This document shows, in pieces, positions 1 to 8,442 of a DNA stretch of 64,000 nucleotides. The stretch is from positions 167,459-231,458 of the forward strand of contig JALEKJ010000062.1 of the NCBI GenBank assembly GCA_022771695.1. The letters run 5' to 3'. The stretch comes from Roseburia sp. GTDB lineage: Bacteria > Bacillota > Clostridia > Lachnospirales > Lachnospiraceae. The notes beneath the pieces were generated by a model. It was not told the origin of the DNA, ran no database searches, and saw nothing but the letters and a program-made list of their open reading frames with translations. A program made the position numbers and the translations under genes. The number at the start of each line of letters is the position of its first letter. Positions within the stretch are counted from its first letter, which is position 1.

Positions 1-488
1 CCGGCAAAAAATTTTAATCCCAGTCGGTTTGCATCGGCAACGATAAGTCTACCATTCGGCTTTAGCTGCTGACGCAGTCTTACAAGTTCTTCCTTAAAGC
101 GGTAAAATGAGCCTACAATTAAAATCACATCATATTTTTCCAAACAGGATGCCGTAAGGAAATCGGGCTCCGAAAGAATTGTAAGAGTTCCTTCTGTCGT
201 CTCATTGCGTGCCTTGATAATGCCGGCACGCTGCGCATCTTCTGCCACGCAGGTGACCGCTCCAGCCTTCTCTAACAGTTTACCCGTCAATGCACCGCAC
301 TCAGGATTGCGCTCTAGCACACACATATCCTTGTTCATCGGAATCCAGTCAATCAGATTCTGCCTGATTCCCGACAGATGGTACAGATACGGATAAGAGG
401 ATTTTTCGGATATGATATTCTCATACCCCTCATCGCCATGTTGTCTTATGATATCATACAGTTCTGTCAAAAACTGTGCATCCTCCAT
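1..488 (-). CDS. SAM-dependent methyltransferase-like protein (N-terminal part only)
   Basis: The gene runs off the left edge; only about 162 N-terminal residues are visible. From residue ~55 the chain looks like a class I methyltransferase fold: a motif I-like LERNPECGALTGKL, a following acidic strand end (VAEDAQRAG) and a YDVILIVGSF strand that fits motif IV. In polysaccharide clusters such domains are often the front part of long glycosyltransferase or methyltransferase fusions, so the rest of the protein may carry another activity. The start ATG (486-488) follows AGGAGT at normal spacing. It is the last visible gene of the Wzt/Wzm/rhamnose unit, 4 bp after the ATPase gene. Modification of the exported glycan is an inference from position. 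Confidence 0.7.
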   Translation of the reverse strand, partial: MEDAQFLTELYDIIRQHGDEGYENIISEKSSYPYLYHLSGIRQNLIDWIPMNKDMCVLERNPECGALTGKLLEKAGAVTCVAEDAQRAGIIKARNETTEGTLTILSEPDFLTASCLEKYDVILIVGSFYRFKEELVRLRQQLKPNGRLIVADANRLGLKFFA

Positions 489-492
489 ATTG

Positions 493-1770
493 CTACTCCT
501 CCACACGCTCCACGGTTGTCTCGGAATTCATGTCATAGAATCCGACCGTATTCTTGTCCGAGATTACCGTCACCCCTACGACATCATACAGTCTGTGGTA
601 AGCACGGAACTCACCGCCCACATAACCGGTACAGCTAATAGAAAGCAGATATTCGCCTCCCTGCATATCCATGTTCTGTTTAAAGGTAGCAACATATGTC
701 TCGCCTGCTTTTGCCAATCCCACGCCTACCTTTTCATACATCGTGTTGGTTCCGGTCACCGCCGTTCCCTGTACCGTCTTAAATGTGTAAGTAAAAATCG
801 GGTCCATAATATCTGTGTGGAACTTTACTTTGGACTTTATCTCAAAGGAAGTACCCTTCTGGATACAATTTGTATAACTTCCATATTCATCCACCACTGC
901 AAAATCAATGATTTCCGCTTCTCCGGTTCCGTATTCATTTACATCCGGATTCAATTCATAATTGTTTTTCCAAAGATGCGTATCCGCCGCCTCTTTTTTC
1001 TCGGCAAGCACCTGCCCACTCGTGATATTCTGGTCCTGATTTAAAAGCACCTTCTTATAGAGGTCAATCGTCTCCTTCGGCTTGCCTTCTGAAAGCTTTA
1101 CACCCTTGTTTAATAAAATAACTCTGTCGCAGTACTTTGCCACGCTGCTGATATCATGGCTTACGAAAATAATCGTCTTGCCCTGCGCCTTGAAGTCATC
1201 AAACTTCTTATAACATTTCGCCTGAAAGAACGCATCTCCTACCGACAATGCTTCATCAACGATAAGAATTTCCGGGTCAATATTGATAGCGACAGCAAAT
1301 GCCAACCGCACAAACATACCGCTCGAATAGGTTTTACACGGCTGATTTACGAAATCACCAATATCAGCGAACTTAAGTATTTCCGGGAGACGCTCATCCA
1401 TCTCTTCATTTGTAAATCCCATCATCATACCGTTTAAATAGACATTCTCAATGCCTGTATATTCCATATTAAATCCGGCACCAAGCTCAAGCAGTGCAGA
1501 TATCCTGCCGGAAATCTCAACATTGCCGCTTGTCTGAGAAAGTACCCCGGTGATAATCTTAAGAATGGTAGACTTACCGGAACCGTTGGTGCCGATAATA
1601 CCGATTGTCTCACCTTTTTTCACCTCAAAGGAAACACGGTCAAGCGCCCGATGCTCTTTAAAGCGATTCTTTTTTGCAATTCCCAATGCATCCACAAGGC
1701 GTTCCGAAGGCTTATTGTATAATTTATAAACTTTGCTGACGTCCTCTACCTTGATTGCTATATTATCCAT
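493..1770 (-). CDS. ABC transporter ATP-binding protein, Wzt/TagH type with C-terminal substrate domain
   Basis: This is the ATPase of a polysaccharide exporter of the ABC-2 (Wzm/Wzt, TagGH) type. Residues ~1-245 form the nucleotide-binding domain: Walker A GTNGSGKST near residue 60, the signature YSSGMFVRLAFAVA, and Walker B ILIVDEALSVGD followed by the switch histidine in FVSHD. The 425-residue length exceeds a plain ATPase. The last ~150 residues are beta-rich (for example FEIKSKVKFHTDIMDPIF) and match the Wzt C-terminal domain, which in studied systems recognises the end of the glycan before export. It sits directly after the permease gene, as usual for the pair. Which polymer is exported cannot be read from the sequence; the rhamnose genes next to it suggest a rhamnose-containing glycan. 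Confidence 0.95.
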   Translation of the reverse strand: MDNIAIKVEDVSKVYKLYNKPSERLVDALGIAKKNRFKEHRALDRVSFEVKKGETIGIIGTNGSGKSTILKIITGVLSQTSGNVEISGRISALLELGAGFNMEYTGIENVYLNGMMMGFTNEEMDERLPEILKFADIGDFVNQPCKTYSSGMFVRLAFAVAINIDPEILIVDEALSVGDAFFQAKCYKKFDDFKAQGKTIIFVSHDISSVAKYCDRVILLNKGVKLSEGKPKETIDLYKKVLLNQDQNITSGQVLAEKKEAADTHLWKNNYELNPDVNEYGTGEAEIIDFAVVDEYGSYTNCIQKGTSFEIKSKVKFHTDIMDPIFTYTFKTVQGTAVTGTNTMYEKVGVGLAKAGETYVATFKQNMDMQGGEYLLSISCTGYVGGEFRAYHRLYDVVGVTVISDKNTVGFYDMNSETTVERVEE

Positions 1771-1846
1771 CTGACTTGCTTCTTTCTCCCTTAATTTTCA
1801 AGACTCCCAGAGCACCTGTGATATAACATGAGCTTCTTGTACTATA

Positions 1847-2680
1847 TCACAGGACATCTGCAAAATGCGGACGCAGTCGCTTGAACACGGAAGTTCCCAA
1901 CGCGAATGCCACAATCGTAAATATCCAGAAATATATGGTTAATCCAGGATTCTCCCAGAAGCCGATTTTATTAATCAATGCGTCTCTGTAACCGGATACC
2001 ACATAATACATCGGATTTAATTTCAAAATTGTCTTTGCCCACTCCGGTATCTGAACCATGGATTCAAAGCTCCACATAATCGGCGTTACCCACATGCCAA
2101 TCTGAAGCAGAATCGCTACAACCTCCTTCATATCACGGAAAAATACCGTGATCGCACCGGTCGCATATACAATCCCGGTTGTAAGCACAAGCATACATAC
2201 AGAATAGTAGATTACCTGCAAAGTATATAAATCCGGATAGTATCCCATGAAAGCGAACACCGCAATAGCAAATACCACAAAAAACAGATGGGTAAACAGC
2301 GCCGATATCATCTTTACCACCGGAAGTGTATCAATCTGAAACACAACCTTCTTCACAAGATAACTGTATTCCACAAGTACACCGGTGCCTCCGTTCATCG
2401 CCTCCTGAAAATAAAACCACGGAACCAGTCCTGCCATCAACCATAATACAAACGGAATTTCAATTCCGGTTCGAAGATCCGTTGCCTTAGAGTTCAGCCC
2501 CTTCTCAAAGACGAACCAGTAGAGCAGCACAGTAATCACAGGCTGCACAAACGCCCATATCACACCAAAATAGGAACCTGCGAACTTTTTCTTGATATCA
2601 TTTCTGGCAAGATTCCAAATCAACCTCCTGCTGCCTGCAAGATGGGTAAGCAAGGAAGTGTTTTTTTTCTTTTCTGCCAT
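1847..2680 (-). CDS. ABC-2 type polysaccharide export permease (Wzm/TagG type)
   Basis: A 277-residue membrane protein with about six hydrophobic segments, fitting the ABC-2 permease family that forms the channel for lipid-linked polysaccharides or teichoic acids. The N-terminal amphipathic stretch LIWNLARNDIKKKFAGSYFG is typical of this family, as is the segment VTPIMWSFESM before the last membrane pair and LNPMYYVVSGYRDAL after it. The start has AGGAGA nine bases ahead. It follows rfbC by 10 bp and precedes the ATPase by 76 bp, so the two subunits are probably made together. The glycan is not identified by sequence. Confidence 0.95.
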   Translation of the reverse strand: MAEKKKNTSLLTHLAGSRRLIWNLARNDIKKKFAGSYFGVIWAFVQPVITVLLYWFVFEKGLNSKATDLRTGIEIPFVLWLMAGLVPWFYFQEAMNGGTGVLVEYSYLVKKVVFQIDTLPVVKMISALFTHLFFVVFAIAVFAFMGYYPDLYTLQVIYYSVCMLVLTTGIVYATGAITVFFRDMKEVVAILLQIGMWVTPIMWSFESMVQIPEWAKTILKLNPMYYVVSGYRDALINKIGFWENPGLTIYFWIFTIVAFALGTSVFKRLRPHFADVL

Positions 2681-2690
2681 CCGTCTTCTC

Positions 2691-3275
2691 CTAACTCTCT
2701 ATGCCGTGAGCTTTCTTGTACTCGGCAAAGCTCTTCTGCACTTTATCCTTGTCTGACAGGAGCACATCTTCCGCACCCATGCCCTCCGGCATCGGCCATT
2801 CCACACCAAGTTCCGCGTCATTCCAAAGGATTCCGCCCTCGTCATTCGGATGATAGAAATCAGTTACTTTATAGCAAAACTCCGCGTAATCAGACAATAC
2901 GATAAATCCGTGTGCAAAATTCTTTGGAACAAAAAACTGCTTTTTGTTCTCTGCTGACAAACGCACACCGTACCATTTACCAAAGGTTTTTGAACCTTCA
3001 CGCAAATCGACTGCCACATCGAACACCTCGCCATTTATCACGCGAACCAGCTTGTCCTGCGGATAGTTAATCTGGAAATGCAATCCGCGAAGCACGCCCT
3101 TCTTGGATGCCGACTGATTATCCTGCACAAACCGGCAATCAATCCCCGCCTCCGCGAAATCGTTATAGTTATAGGTCTCCATAAAATAACCTCTGGCGTC
3201 TCCGAATACCGCAGGCTCAATCACCTTTAATCCTTCTATTCCGTTACAATTCTCTGTTACTTTTATCTTTCCCAC
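2691..3275 (-). CDS. rfbC: dTDP-4-dehydrorhamnose 3,5-epimerase
   Basis: RmlC converts dTDP-4-keto-6-deoxyglucose to dTDP-4-keto-L-rhamnose, the third step of dTDP-L-rhamnose synthesis. The conserved block GVLRGLHFQ carries the catalytic histidine region, and the preceding FVQDNQSAS and the later FAHGFIVLSD match the family cupin fold. I place the start at a GTG (3273-3275) because AGGAAAGG lies just upstream and the preceding frame (to 3332) overlaps the end of rfbA and has no ribosome binding site. The resulting length of 194 residues is normal. It lies between rfbA and the exporter genes. Confidence 0.95.
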   Translation of the reverse strand: MGKIKVTENCNGIEGLKVIEPAVFGDARGYFMETYNYNDFAEAGIDCRFVQDNQSASKKGVLRGLHFQINYPQDKLVRVINGEVFDVAVDLREGSKTFGKWYGVRLSAENKKQFFVPKNFAHGFIVLSDYAEFCYKVTDFYHPNDEGGILWNDAELGVEWPMPEGMGAEDVLLSDKDKVQKSFAEYKKAHGIES

Positions 3276-3315
3276 AATGTTTTCCTTTCCTAGCGCCGCA
3301 ATTTTCTTTTTGGCT

Positions 3316-4194
3316 TTACAGCCCCTCTGCAATCTCCATCAAATATTTTCCATAGTCTGTCTTAAGAAGCGGCTGTGCCAGTTTAATCAACTGTTCCCGG
3401 TCAATAAAGCCTCTCTTGTAGGCAATCTCCTCGATGCAGGAGATATATAGTCCCTGACGTTTCTGGAATGCAGATACAAAATCCGCTGCCGCAAGAAGCA
3501 TGTCGTGATTTCCGGTATCAAGCCACGCAAAGCCGCGTCCCAGCGTCTCAACGCTGAGGGTTCCTCGCTGCAGATACTCATTGTTCACGGACGTAATCTC
3601 GATTTCACCTCTGGCAGAAGGCTTTACATTCTTAGCAATCTCTACCACATCATTGTCATAAAAATATAACCCAGGCACTGCATAGTTTGACTTCGGATGC
3701 TCCGGCTTTTCCTCGATGGAAAGCGCCTTGCCATTCTCATCAAACTCTACCACACCATATTCTCTCGGATCTCTCACATAATAACCAAAAATCGTCGCAC
3801 CGGCATTCTTTTCTGTGCGCTCGGCTGCATTTTTTAGCACCTTAGAAAAGCTCTGTCCGTAGAAGATATTGTCTCCCAAGACGAGCGCCACCGCATCGTC
3901 TCCGATAAACTTCTCGCCGATGATAAACGCATCCGCCAATCCTCTCGGCTCTTCTTGAATCGCATAGGAAAAGCTCATGCCAAGCTGGCTTCCGTCTCCG
4001 AAAAGTTCTTCAAAAACGGGCAAATCTCTCGGTGTGGAAATAATCTGCACCTCTCGGATGCCTGCCAGCATCAAAGTAGACAACGGGTAATAAATCATTG
4101 GCTTGTCATAAACCGGCATAATCTGCTTGGAAATCGCTTTGGTAAGCGGATAAAGTCTGGTACCAGACCCCCCGGCAAGTATAATTCCCTTCAT
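3316..4194 (-). CDS. rfbA: glucose-1-phosphate thymidylyltransferase
   Basis: RmlA joins dTTP and glucose-1-phosphate to make dTDP-glucose, the first and usually feedback-inhibited step of the dTDP-L-rhamnose pathway. The N-terminal nucleotide-binding signature [17 protein letters not shown] is intact, followed by [13 protein letters not shown] and the sugar-binding EKPEHPKSN region. Length (292 residues) is that of the short single-domain enzyme. The start ATG follows GGAGG at good spacing. It is the first gene after the terminator-like hairpin behind rfbB, so this gene and those downstream probably have their own promoter in 4195-4300. Confidence 0.97.
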   Translation of the reverse strand: MKGIILAGGSGTRLYPLTKAISKQIMPVYDKPMIYYPLSTLMLAGIREVQIISTPRDLPVFEELFGDGSQLGMSFSYAIQEEPRGLADAFIIGEKFIGDDAVALVLGDNIFYGQSFSKVLKNAAERTEKNAGATIFGYYVRDPREYGVVEFDENGKALSIEEKPEHPKSNYAVPGLYFYDNDVVEIAKNVKPSARGEIEITSVNNEYLQRGTLSVETLGRGFAWLDTGNHDMLLAAADFVSAFQKRQGLYISCIEEIAYKRGFIDREQLIKLAQPLLKTDYGKYLMEIAEGL

Positions 4195-4294
4195 ATAAAA
4201 ACCTCCGATTCTTCATCAATTTTCACCAATATACGGTATTTATCTTAATATTTGTATTGGGCTGTTTTTAATTTTTTCTTAAAAATACCCTATT

Positions 4295-4337
4295 ATAAAA
4301 ACGCAAACAAGCAGTATCGCCAAACGGCGGTACTGCT
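4295..4337 (-). terminator. terminator after rfbB
   Basis: The arms AGCAGTATCGCC (4310-4321) and GGCGGTACTGCT (4326-4337) pair with one mismatch around an AAAC loop. Read on the minus strand the stem is followed by a T-rich tail (TTGTTTGCGTTTTTAT). It lies directly behind the rfbB stop codon and separates rfbB from rfbA. Confidence 0.75.
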
Positions 4338-4348
4338 GCCTGCATCAA

Positions 4349-5431
4349 TTATCTGTTCTGATACATATCCTCATAATACTTCTGGTAATCACCGCTGGTC
4401 ACATTTTTCATCCAGTCCTCATGCTCAAAGAACCATGCGATGGTCTTCTTGATGCCCTCTGCGAACATCGTCTCAGGCTCCCAGCCAATCTCCGCCTTAA
4501 TCTTATCCGGAGCGATGGCGTAGCGTCTGTCATGTCCCTTACGGTCCTCCACATAGGTAATCAACTCCTTGCTCACAAGCGCTCTTCTCGGGTCGTCTGC
4601 CGGAAGCATCTCCTGCAAGGTATCAATAATAATGTTAATAATCTCAATATTCTGTTTCTCATTGTGACCGCCAATGTTGTAAGTCTCACCAAGACGCCCC
4701 TTCTCCTGTACCATGTCAATGCCTTTCGCATGGTCATCCACATACAGCCAGTCACGTACATTCTTGCCGTCCCCGTATACCGGAAGCTTCTTGCCCTGTA
4801 ATGCATTGTTGATAATCAGCGGAATCAGCTTCTCCGGGAACTGATATGGTCCATAGTTATTCGAACAGTTCGTGATATTTGCCGGGAACTTGTAGGTATC
4901 AATATACGACTTCACCAGCATGTCTGAGGACGCTTTGCTTGCGGAATACGGGCTGTGCGGTGCATACGGAGTAGTCTCATAGAAGTAAGTACCGTCCTCC
5001 TCAAGGGAACCGTACACTTCATCCGTAGATACATGTAAGAACTTTTTGTCCGCTTTAAAGGTACCGTCCGGCAACTCCCATGCAGCCTTTGCACAGTTGA
5101 GCATTACCGCTGTTCCAAGCACGTTGGTCTTAACAAAGACTTCCGGATTCTTGATACTGCGGTCTACATGGCTCTCTGCCGCAAAATGTACAACACGGTC
5201 AATGTCGTTCTCCGCAAAAATCTTCTCGATTGCTTCCTTATCTGTGATATCTGCCTTCACAAATGTGTAATTCTCTCTATTCTCAATATCCCTAAGATTC
5301 TCAAGATTTCCCGCATAGGTAAGCACGTCCACATTGATGATACGAATCGTATCTCCGTACTTGCGGAACATATAATGAATATAATTTGAACCGATGAACC
5401 CGGCTCCTCCCGTCACCAAATAAGTTCTCAT
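4349..5431 (-). CDS. rfbB: dTDP-glucose 4,6-dehydratase
   Basis: RmlB oxidises and dehydrates dTDP-glucose to dTDP-4-keto-6-deoxyglucose with bound NAD. It is an extended SDR: glycine motif GGAGFIGSNY at the N-terminus, the VHFAAESHVDRS block, the STDEVYGSL catalytic loop and YSASKASSD with the YxxxK pair. I start at ATG 5431 (360 residues, MRTYLVTGG) because GGAGG lies six bases upstream; the extra six codons to 5449 have no such site. Followed by a terminator-like hairpin, so it ends the upstream half of the rhamnose unit. Confidence 0.97.
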   Translation of the reverse strand: MRTYLVTGGAGFIGSNYIHYMFRKYGDTIRIINVDVLTYAGNLENLRDIENRENYTFVKADITDKEAIEKIFAENDIDRVVHFAAESHVDRSIKNPEVFVKTNVLGTAVMLNCAKAAWELPDGTFKADKKFLHVSTDEVYGSLEEDGTYFYETTPYAPHSPYSASKASSDMLVKSYIDTYKFPANITNCSNNYGPYQFPEKLIPLIINNALQGKKLPVYGDGKNVRDWLYVDDHAKGIDMVQEKGRLGETYNIGGHNEKQNIEIINIIIDTLQEMLPADDPRRALVSKELITYVEDRKGHDRRYAIAPDKIKAEIGWEPETMFAEGIKKTIAWFFEHEDWMKNVTSGDYQKYYEDMYQNR

Positions 5432-5491
5432 ATTGTCCTCCAACGTCATAGATATAATAATTTTACCACATATTATCCGTCAGCACAAGTT

Positions 5492-7171
5492 TTACCACCA
5501 ATCCAAGGCCGCCCGCTCGCACACCTCAGACAATCGCACAACCACGATATCATCTGTCACCGCGATTGACCCGTCTGCCGGAAAATCCGAAAGCGTTTCT
5601 GCCAGACTCACCGCCTGTTGCCTTTCCTCTTCACTCGCATCCTCATTCAGCGCACAGCCGGCATATGCCTGCGCAAATCCCACAATACGATGCGTTGCTC
5701 CGGTCGAATTTTCCGCACTGTAATCCCATTCATAAAAAGACCATCCATACATCTCCGTGCGCCTGCACCAATCCGGCATATCCGCTTCTTGATAGCCCAC
5801 AAAAACAATCGGCTGCGTCGGCAACTCGCCACCGTTTTCCTCCCGTAGCATGGCAAGCAGCGTTTCCGTCTTTGCCGCATCACCAATAAAACGCTGTTCA
5901 TCTGTATATGCCAGGCGTATGTTGTATCCGCACTGCACAGCGATTGTAAGCAACACGCATACGCTACACAGCGTAGAAATCCACCGCCCCCACGCTCTTC
6001 TTCCGCCACCCGGCTGTTCCTGCGACATCTTGTCTGCCAGCCGGGAACACACTCCATCCAGGGCATACATTCCCAAAAATGCCGCCACAACCGGCAGTGC
6101 AAATTGCGAACGCGTCACCAACATCTCTCCCATGTAAAGTGTCATTAAGAAAGGAGACACTGCAAGTCCTACGATTGCAAGCACGCGAAGCCAAAAACGC
6201 ATGTTTTTCTCCTCTTTTGGAAGTTCCCTCCACCATATCACAACAAGCGCTGCCGACAGCAGTAATCCAATCGCATAAAATGAAAAATTGCGCGGTCCTA
6301 CACCAAGCAGAAGATTTTTCGCCGTGCGGAGCACATTCTTTATGCAGTCAATCGCCGGATACCTCCCCCATCCCATCTGTCCTTCCATATAGTCTGCCGT
6401 TGTCATGAACCAGGTGTTCGCAATCACACGGTAGAATACATATGCGACACCAAATGTAACAATCCCCCCTGTAATACCGCAAATCGTCTTGCGGTTCCAC
6501 TTTCTTTCGCTTGCTTCTACCTGCTTGTCCGCAAATACGGAAGTATTATCCGTCCATGCAAGAAAGAATATGATGCATACTGCAATATAATATGCAGCCA
6601 ATGCCTGATAAGTGCCCAGCCCCAATACCAAAAGTGCTACTGTAAGAATCACTCTGCATATACTTGCCATGCCATGCTTTTCAAAAAATGCCTGCACCGA
6701 AAGCAACGCCGCCACAACAAGCAATAGCATCGCACATGCTATCTCCGCCTGCTGTACCGAAAAATATATCTGGTAGCTCCAGATGTTCGATGTGACATAA
6801 AGCATAAGGAATATCCAATACGGGTATGCCTTCTTTCCAGAAAAGTGATAGATTGCAAATGTCATAAGATTGGCTCCTATCACAAAGAACAAAAAGAACA
6901 GGATGCCGCTTTTTATGACATTATGTGTATCAAGCCCAAGGATACTCTTTAGAAATGCAAGCCCAAATCTTCCGATGGTAAGCCATCCAAGCTTTGACCC
7001 AGGATGATTCATTAATTCCTCCGTGTCAATGCGAATATTCCCGCAAAACACAAGAAAACCAAAGCAAATGGCTGCCGCTATCATTGACATCGGGATCAGT
7101 TTCCCATGTTTCCTCACATAATCTCGCATGTCATCTATCATAACAGTTTCCATTTGCTTCGGTTTTTCCAT
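5492..7171 (-). CDS. GtrII-like polytopic membrane protein (putative glycan-modifying glycosyltransferase)
   Basis: A 559-residue protein with roughly ten to twelve hydrophobic segments and a C-terminal soluble part. The N-terminal pattern, with a TM helix, then IDTEELMNHPGSKLGWLTIGR and another TM pair, is characteristic of the GtrII glucosyltransferase family, whose members decorate O-antigen-like glycans on the outer membrane face using a lipid-linked sugar. Here it is embedded between rfbD and rfbB, which supports a role on the rhamnose polymer, but the sugar donor and acceptor are unknown. The start follows TTGGAG at nine bases. Family assignment is from memory of the N-terminal signature. 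Confidence 0.75.
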   Translation of the reverse strand: MEKPKQMETVMIDDMRDYVRKHGKLIPMSMIAAAICFGFLVFCGNIRIDTEELMNHPGSKLGWLTIGRFGLAFLKSILGLDTHNVIKSGILFFLFFVIGANLMTFAIYHFSGKKAYPYWIFLMLYVTSNIWSYQIYFSVQQAEIACAMLLLVVAALLSVQAFFEKHGMASICRVILTVALLVLGLGTYQALAAYYIAVCIIFFLAWTDNTSVFADKQVEASERKWNRKTICGITGGIVTFGVAYVFYRVIANTWFMTTADYMEGQMGWGRYPAIDCIKNVLRTAKNLLLGVGPRNFSFYAIGLLLSAALVVIWWRELPKEEKNMRFWLRVLAIVGLAVSPFLMTLYMGEMLVTRSQFALPVVAAFLGMYALDGVCSRLADKMSQEQPGGGRRAWGRWISTLCSVCVLLTIAVQCGYNIRLAYTDEQRFIGDAAKTETLLAMLREENGGELPTQPIVFVGYQEADMPDWCRRTEMYGWSFYEWDYSAENSTGATHRIVGFAQAYAGCALNEDASEEERQQAVSLAETLSDFPADGSIAVTDDIVVVRLSEVCERAALDWW

Positions 7172-7190
7172 CTCTCATAACTCCAATATT

Positions 7191-8060
7191 CTATAAAGCT
7201 TTCATATACTCGTCCAGCGCGCTTTCCCATTCCGCCATGCGATAGCCGTCTGTCAGACGCATCATATAATTATCAAGAATTGAATAAGCCGGACGCTTCG
7301 CAGATGCCGGATTCATTTTCGCATATTCTTCGCTTGTGACATGATTGACCTTTGTCTTCTTCCCTGCACGCGCAAAAATCGCTTCCGTAAAATCTGCCCA
7401 GTTGGTATCGCCCTCACAGGTTGCGTGGAATACACCATAATTCTCTGTAGGTTCAAAATGATGAATCGCTCTCGCCAGCTCTACCGCACTCGTCGGCGAG
7501 CCCTGTTGGTCGCACACCACGCTTACTTCATCATGGTTTTCTGCCAGCCGTAACATCGTCTTAACAAAATTCTTGCCATCTCCGTACAACCATGCTGTGC
7601 GGAAAATAAAATATTTCTTCGCAAATGCTTTTACAAAAAGCTCACCTTGCAGCTTTGTCTTACCATATGCACTGACCGGATTCGGGGCATCAAACTCCGT
7701 ATACGGTCTTGTACCGTTTCCTTCAAACACATAATCCGTGGATACATGAATCATCTTTGCATCCACCTCTGCCGCAGCAATGCTCAAATTGCGCGGTCCG
7801 ATTGCATTGATACGGTATGCCGCATCCCATTCCTTTTCGCAGGCATCTACATTCGTGTGTGCTGCGCAGTTGATGATGACCTCCGGTTGCATCTTACGAA
7901 CCAAAGCCAGCACTGCATCAATATCGGAAATATCAAGAGCGGTCACACCGTCTCCCTCCGCCACATCCGTATTGATAAACTCCACCGCTTCATTTGCATA
8001 TTCTGCACGAATCGCGCGTCCAAGCTGCCCATTGCAGCCCGTAACCAAAATCTTTTTCAT
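7191..8060 (-). CDS. rfbD: dTDP-4-dehydrorhamnose reductase
   Basis: RmlD reduces dTDP-4-keto-L-rhamnose to dTDP-L-rhamnose. It shows the SDR glycine motif GCNGQLGRAI, the INCAAHTNVDACE block, the STDYVFEG loop and the YGKTK catalytic motif, plus the FRTAWLYG segment. I start at MKKILVTG (8060), which matches the family. A longer frame begins at ATG 8084, where ATGA overlaps the stop codon of the HPr gene; only a crowded GGAG precedes it, so either translation starts at 8060 or ribosomes re-initiate at 8084. First of the rhamnose genes in transcription order. Confidence 0.95.
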   Translation of the reverse strand: MKKILVTGCNGQLGRAIRAEYANEAVEFINTDVAEGDGVTALDISDIDAVLALVRKMQPEVIINCAAHTNVDACEKEWDAAYRINAIGPRNLSIAAAEVDAKMIHVSTDYVFEGNGTRPYTEFDAPNPVSAYGKTKLQGELFVKAFAKKYFIFRTAWLYGDGKNFVKTMLRLAENHDEVSVVCDQQGSPTSAVELARAIHHFEPTENYGVFHATCEGDTNWADFTEAIFARAGKKTKVNHVTSEEYAKMNPASAKRPAYSILDNYMMRLTDGYRMAEWESALDEYMKAL

Positions 8061-8080
8061 ATTCCGTTTCTCAGCCTCTC

Positions 8081-8344
8081 TCATTCTCCAAGCCCATTGT
8101 CAATCGCTGCCACCAATGCAGCAAGTGCTTCTGTCTCGTCTTCGCCGTCACACACCAGTTCAATCTCATCTCCGGACTTGATGCACGCGCCCAGCACACT
8201 CAAAACACTCTTCGCATTCGCAGTATTCTCGCGGTAATGAAATACGATATGCGACTTGAACTGCATCGCTTCCTTACACAAGATTCCTGCCGGTCTCAAA
8301 TGTAATCCCGTCGGATTCTTAATCGTGACCTTTTGACTTACCAT
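8081..8344 (-). CDS. ptsH: HPr family phosphocarrier protein
   Basis: An 87-residue HPr. His15 in TGLHLRPAG is the site phosphorylated by enzyme I, and Ser46 in AKSVLSVLGA is the site used by HPr kinase in Firmicutes, so both the PTS and the CcpA-coregulator functions look possible. The start has GGAGGTAAAGGCAAT upstream. It is unusual that the gene sits between glmM and rfbD and its TGA overlaps an in-frame ATG for rfbD. No enzyme I gene is visible nearby. It could also be a specialised HPr paralogue. Confidence 0.93.
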   Translation of the reverse strand: MVSQKVTIKNPTGLHLRPAGILCKEAMQFKSHIVFHYRENTANAKSVLSVLGACIKSGDEIELVCDGEDETEALAALVAAIDNGLGE

Positions 8345-8380
8345 ATTGCCTTTACCTCCAACCTTCTATATTCAAGCAAC

Positions 8381-8405
8381 GAAAAGCACACTTTGCGAGC
8401 TTTTC
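8381..8405 (-). other. short hairpin between glmM and ptsH
   Basis: GAAAAGC (8381-8387) and GCTTTTC (8399-8405) can pair around an 11-base loop in the 98-bp spacer behind glmM. No T run follows on the minus strand, so it is at best a weak terminator or a processing hairpin. Confidence 0.35.
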
Positions 8406-8442
8406 TTATGTTCAATAATCATCGGTACCCCCGTGCCCGATT

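Noticed and set aside
412..1044. A 210-codon open frame on the plus strand
   Set aside because: It lies opposite the Wzt-type ATPase gene, which has clear motifs in its own frame, and has no ribosome site.
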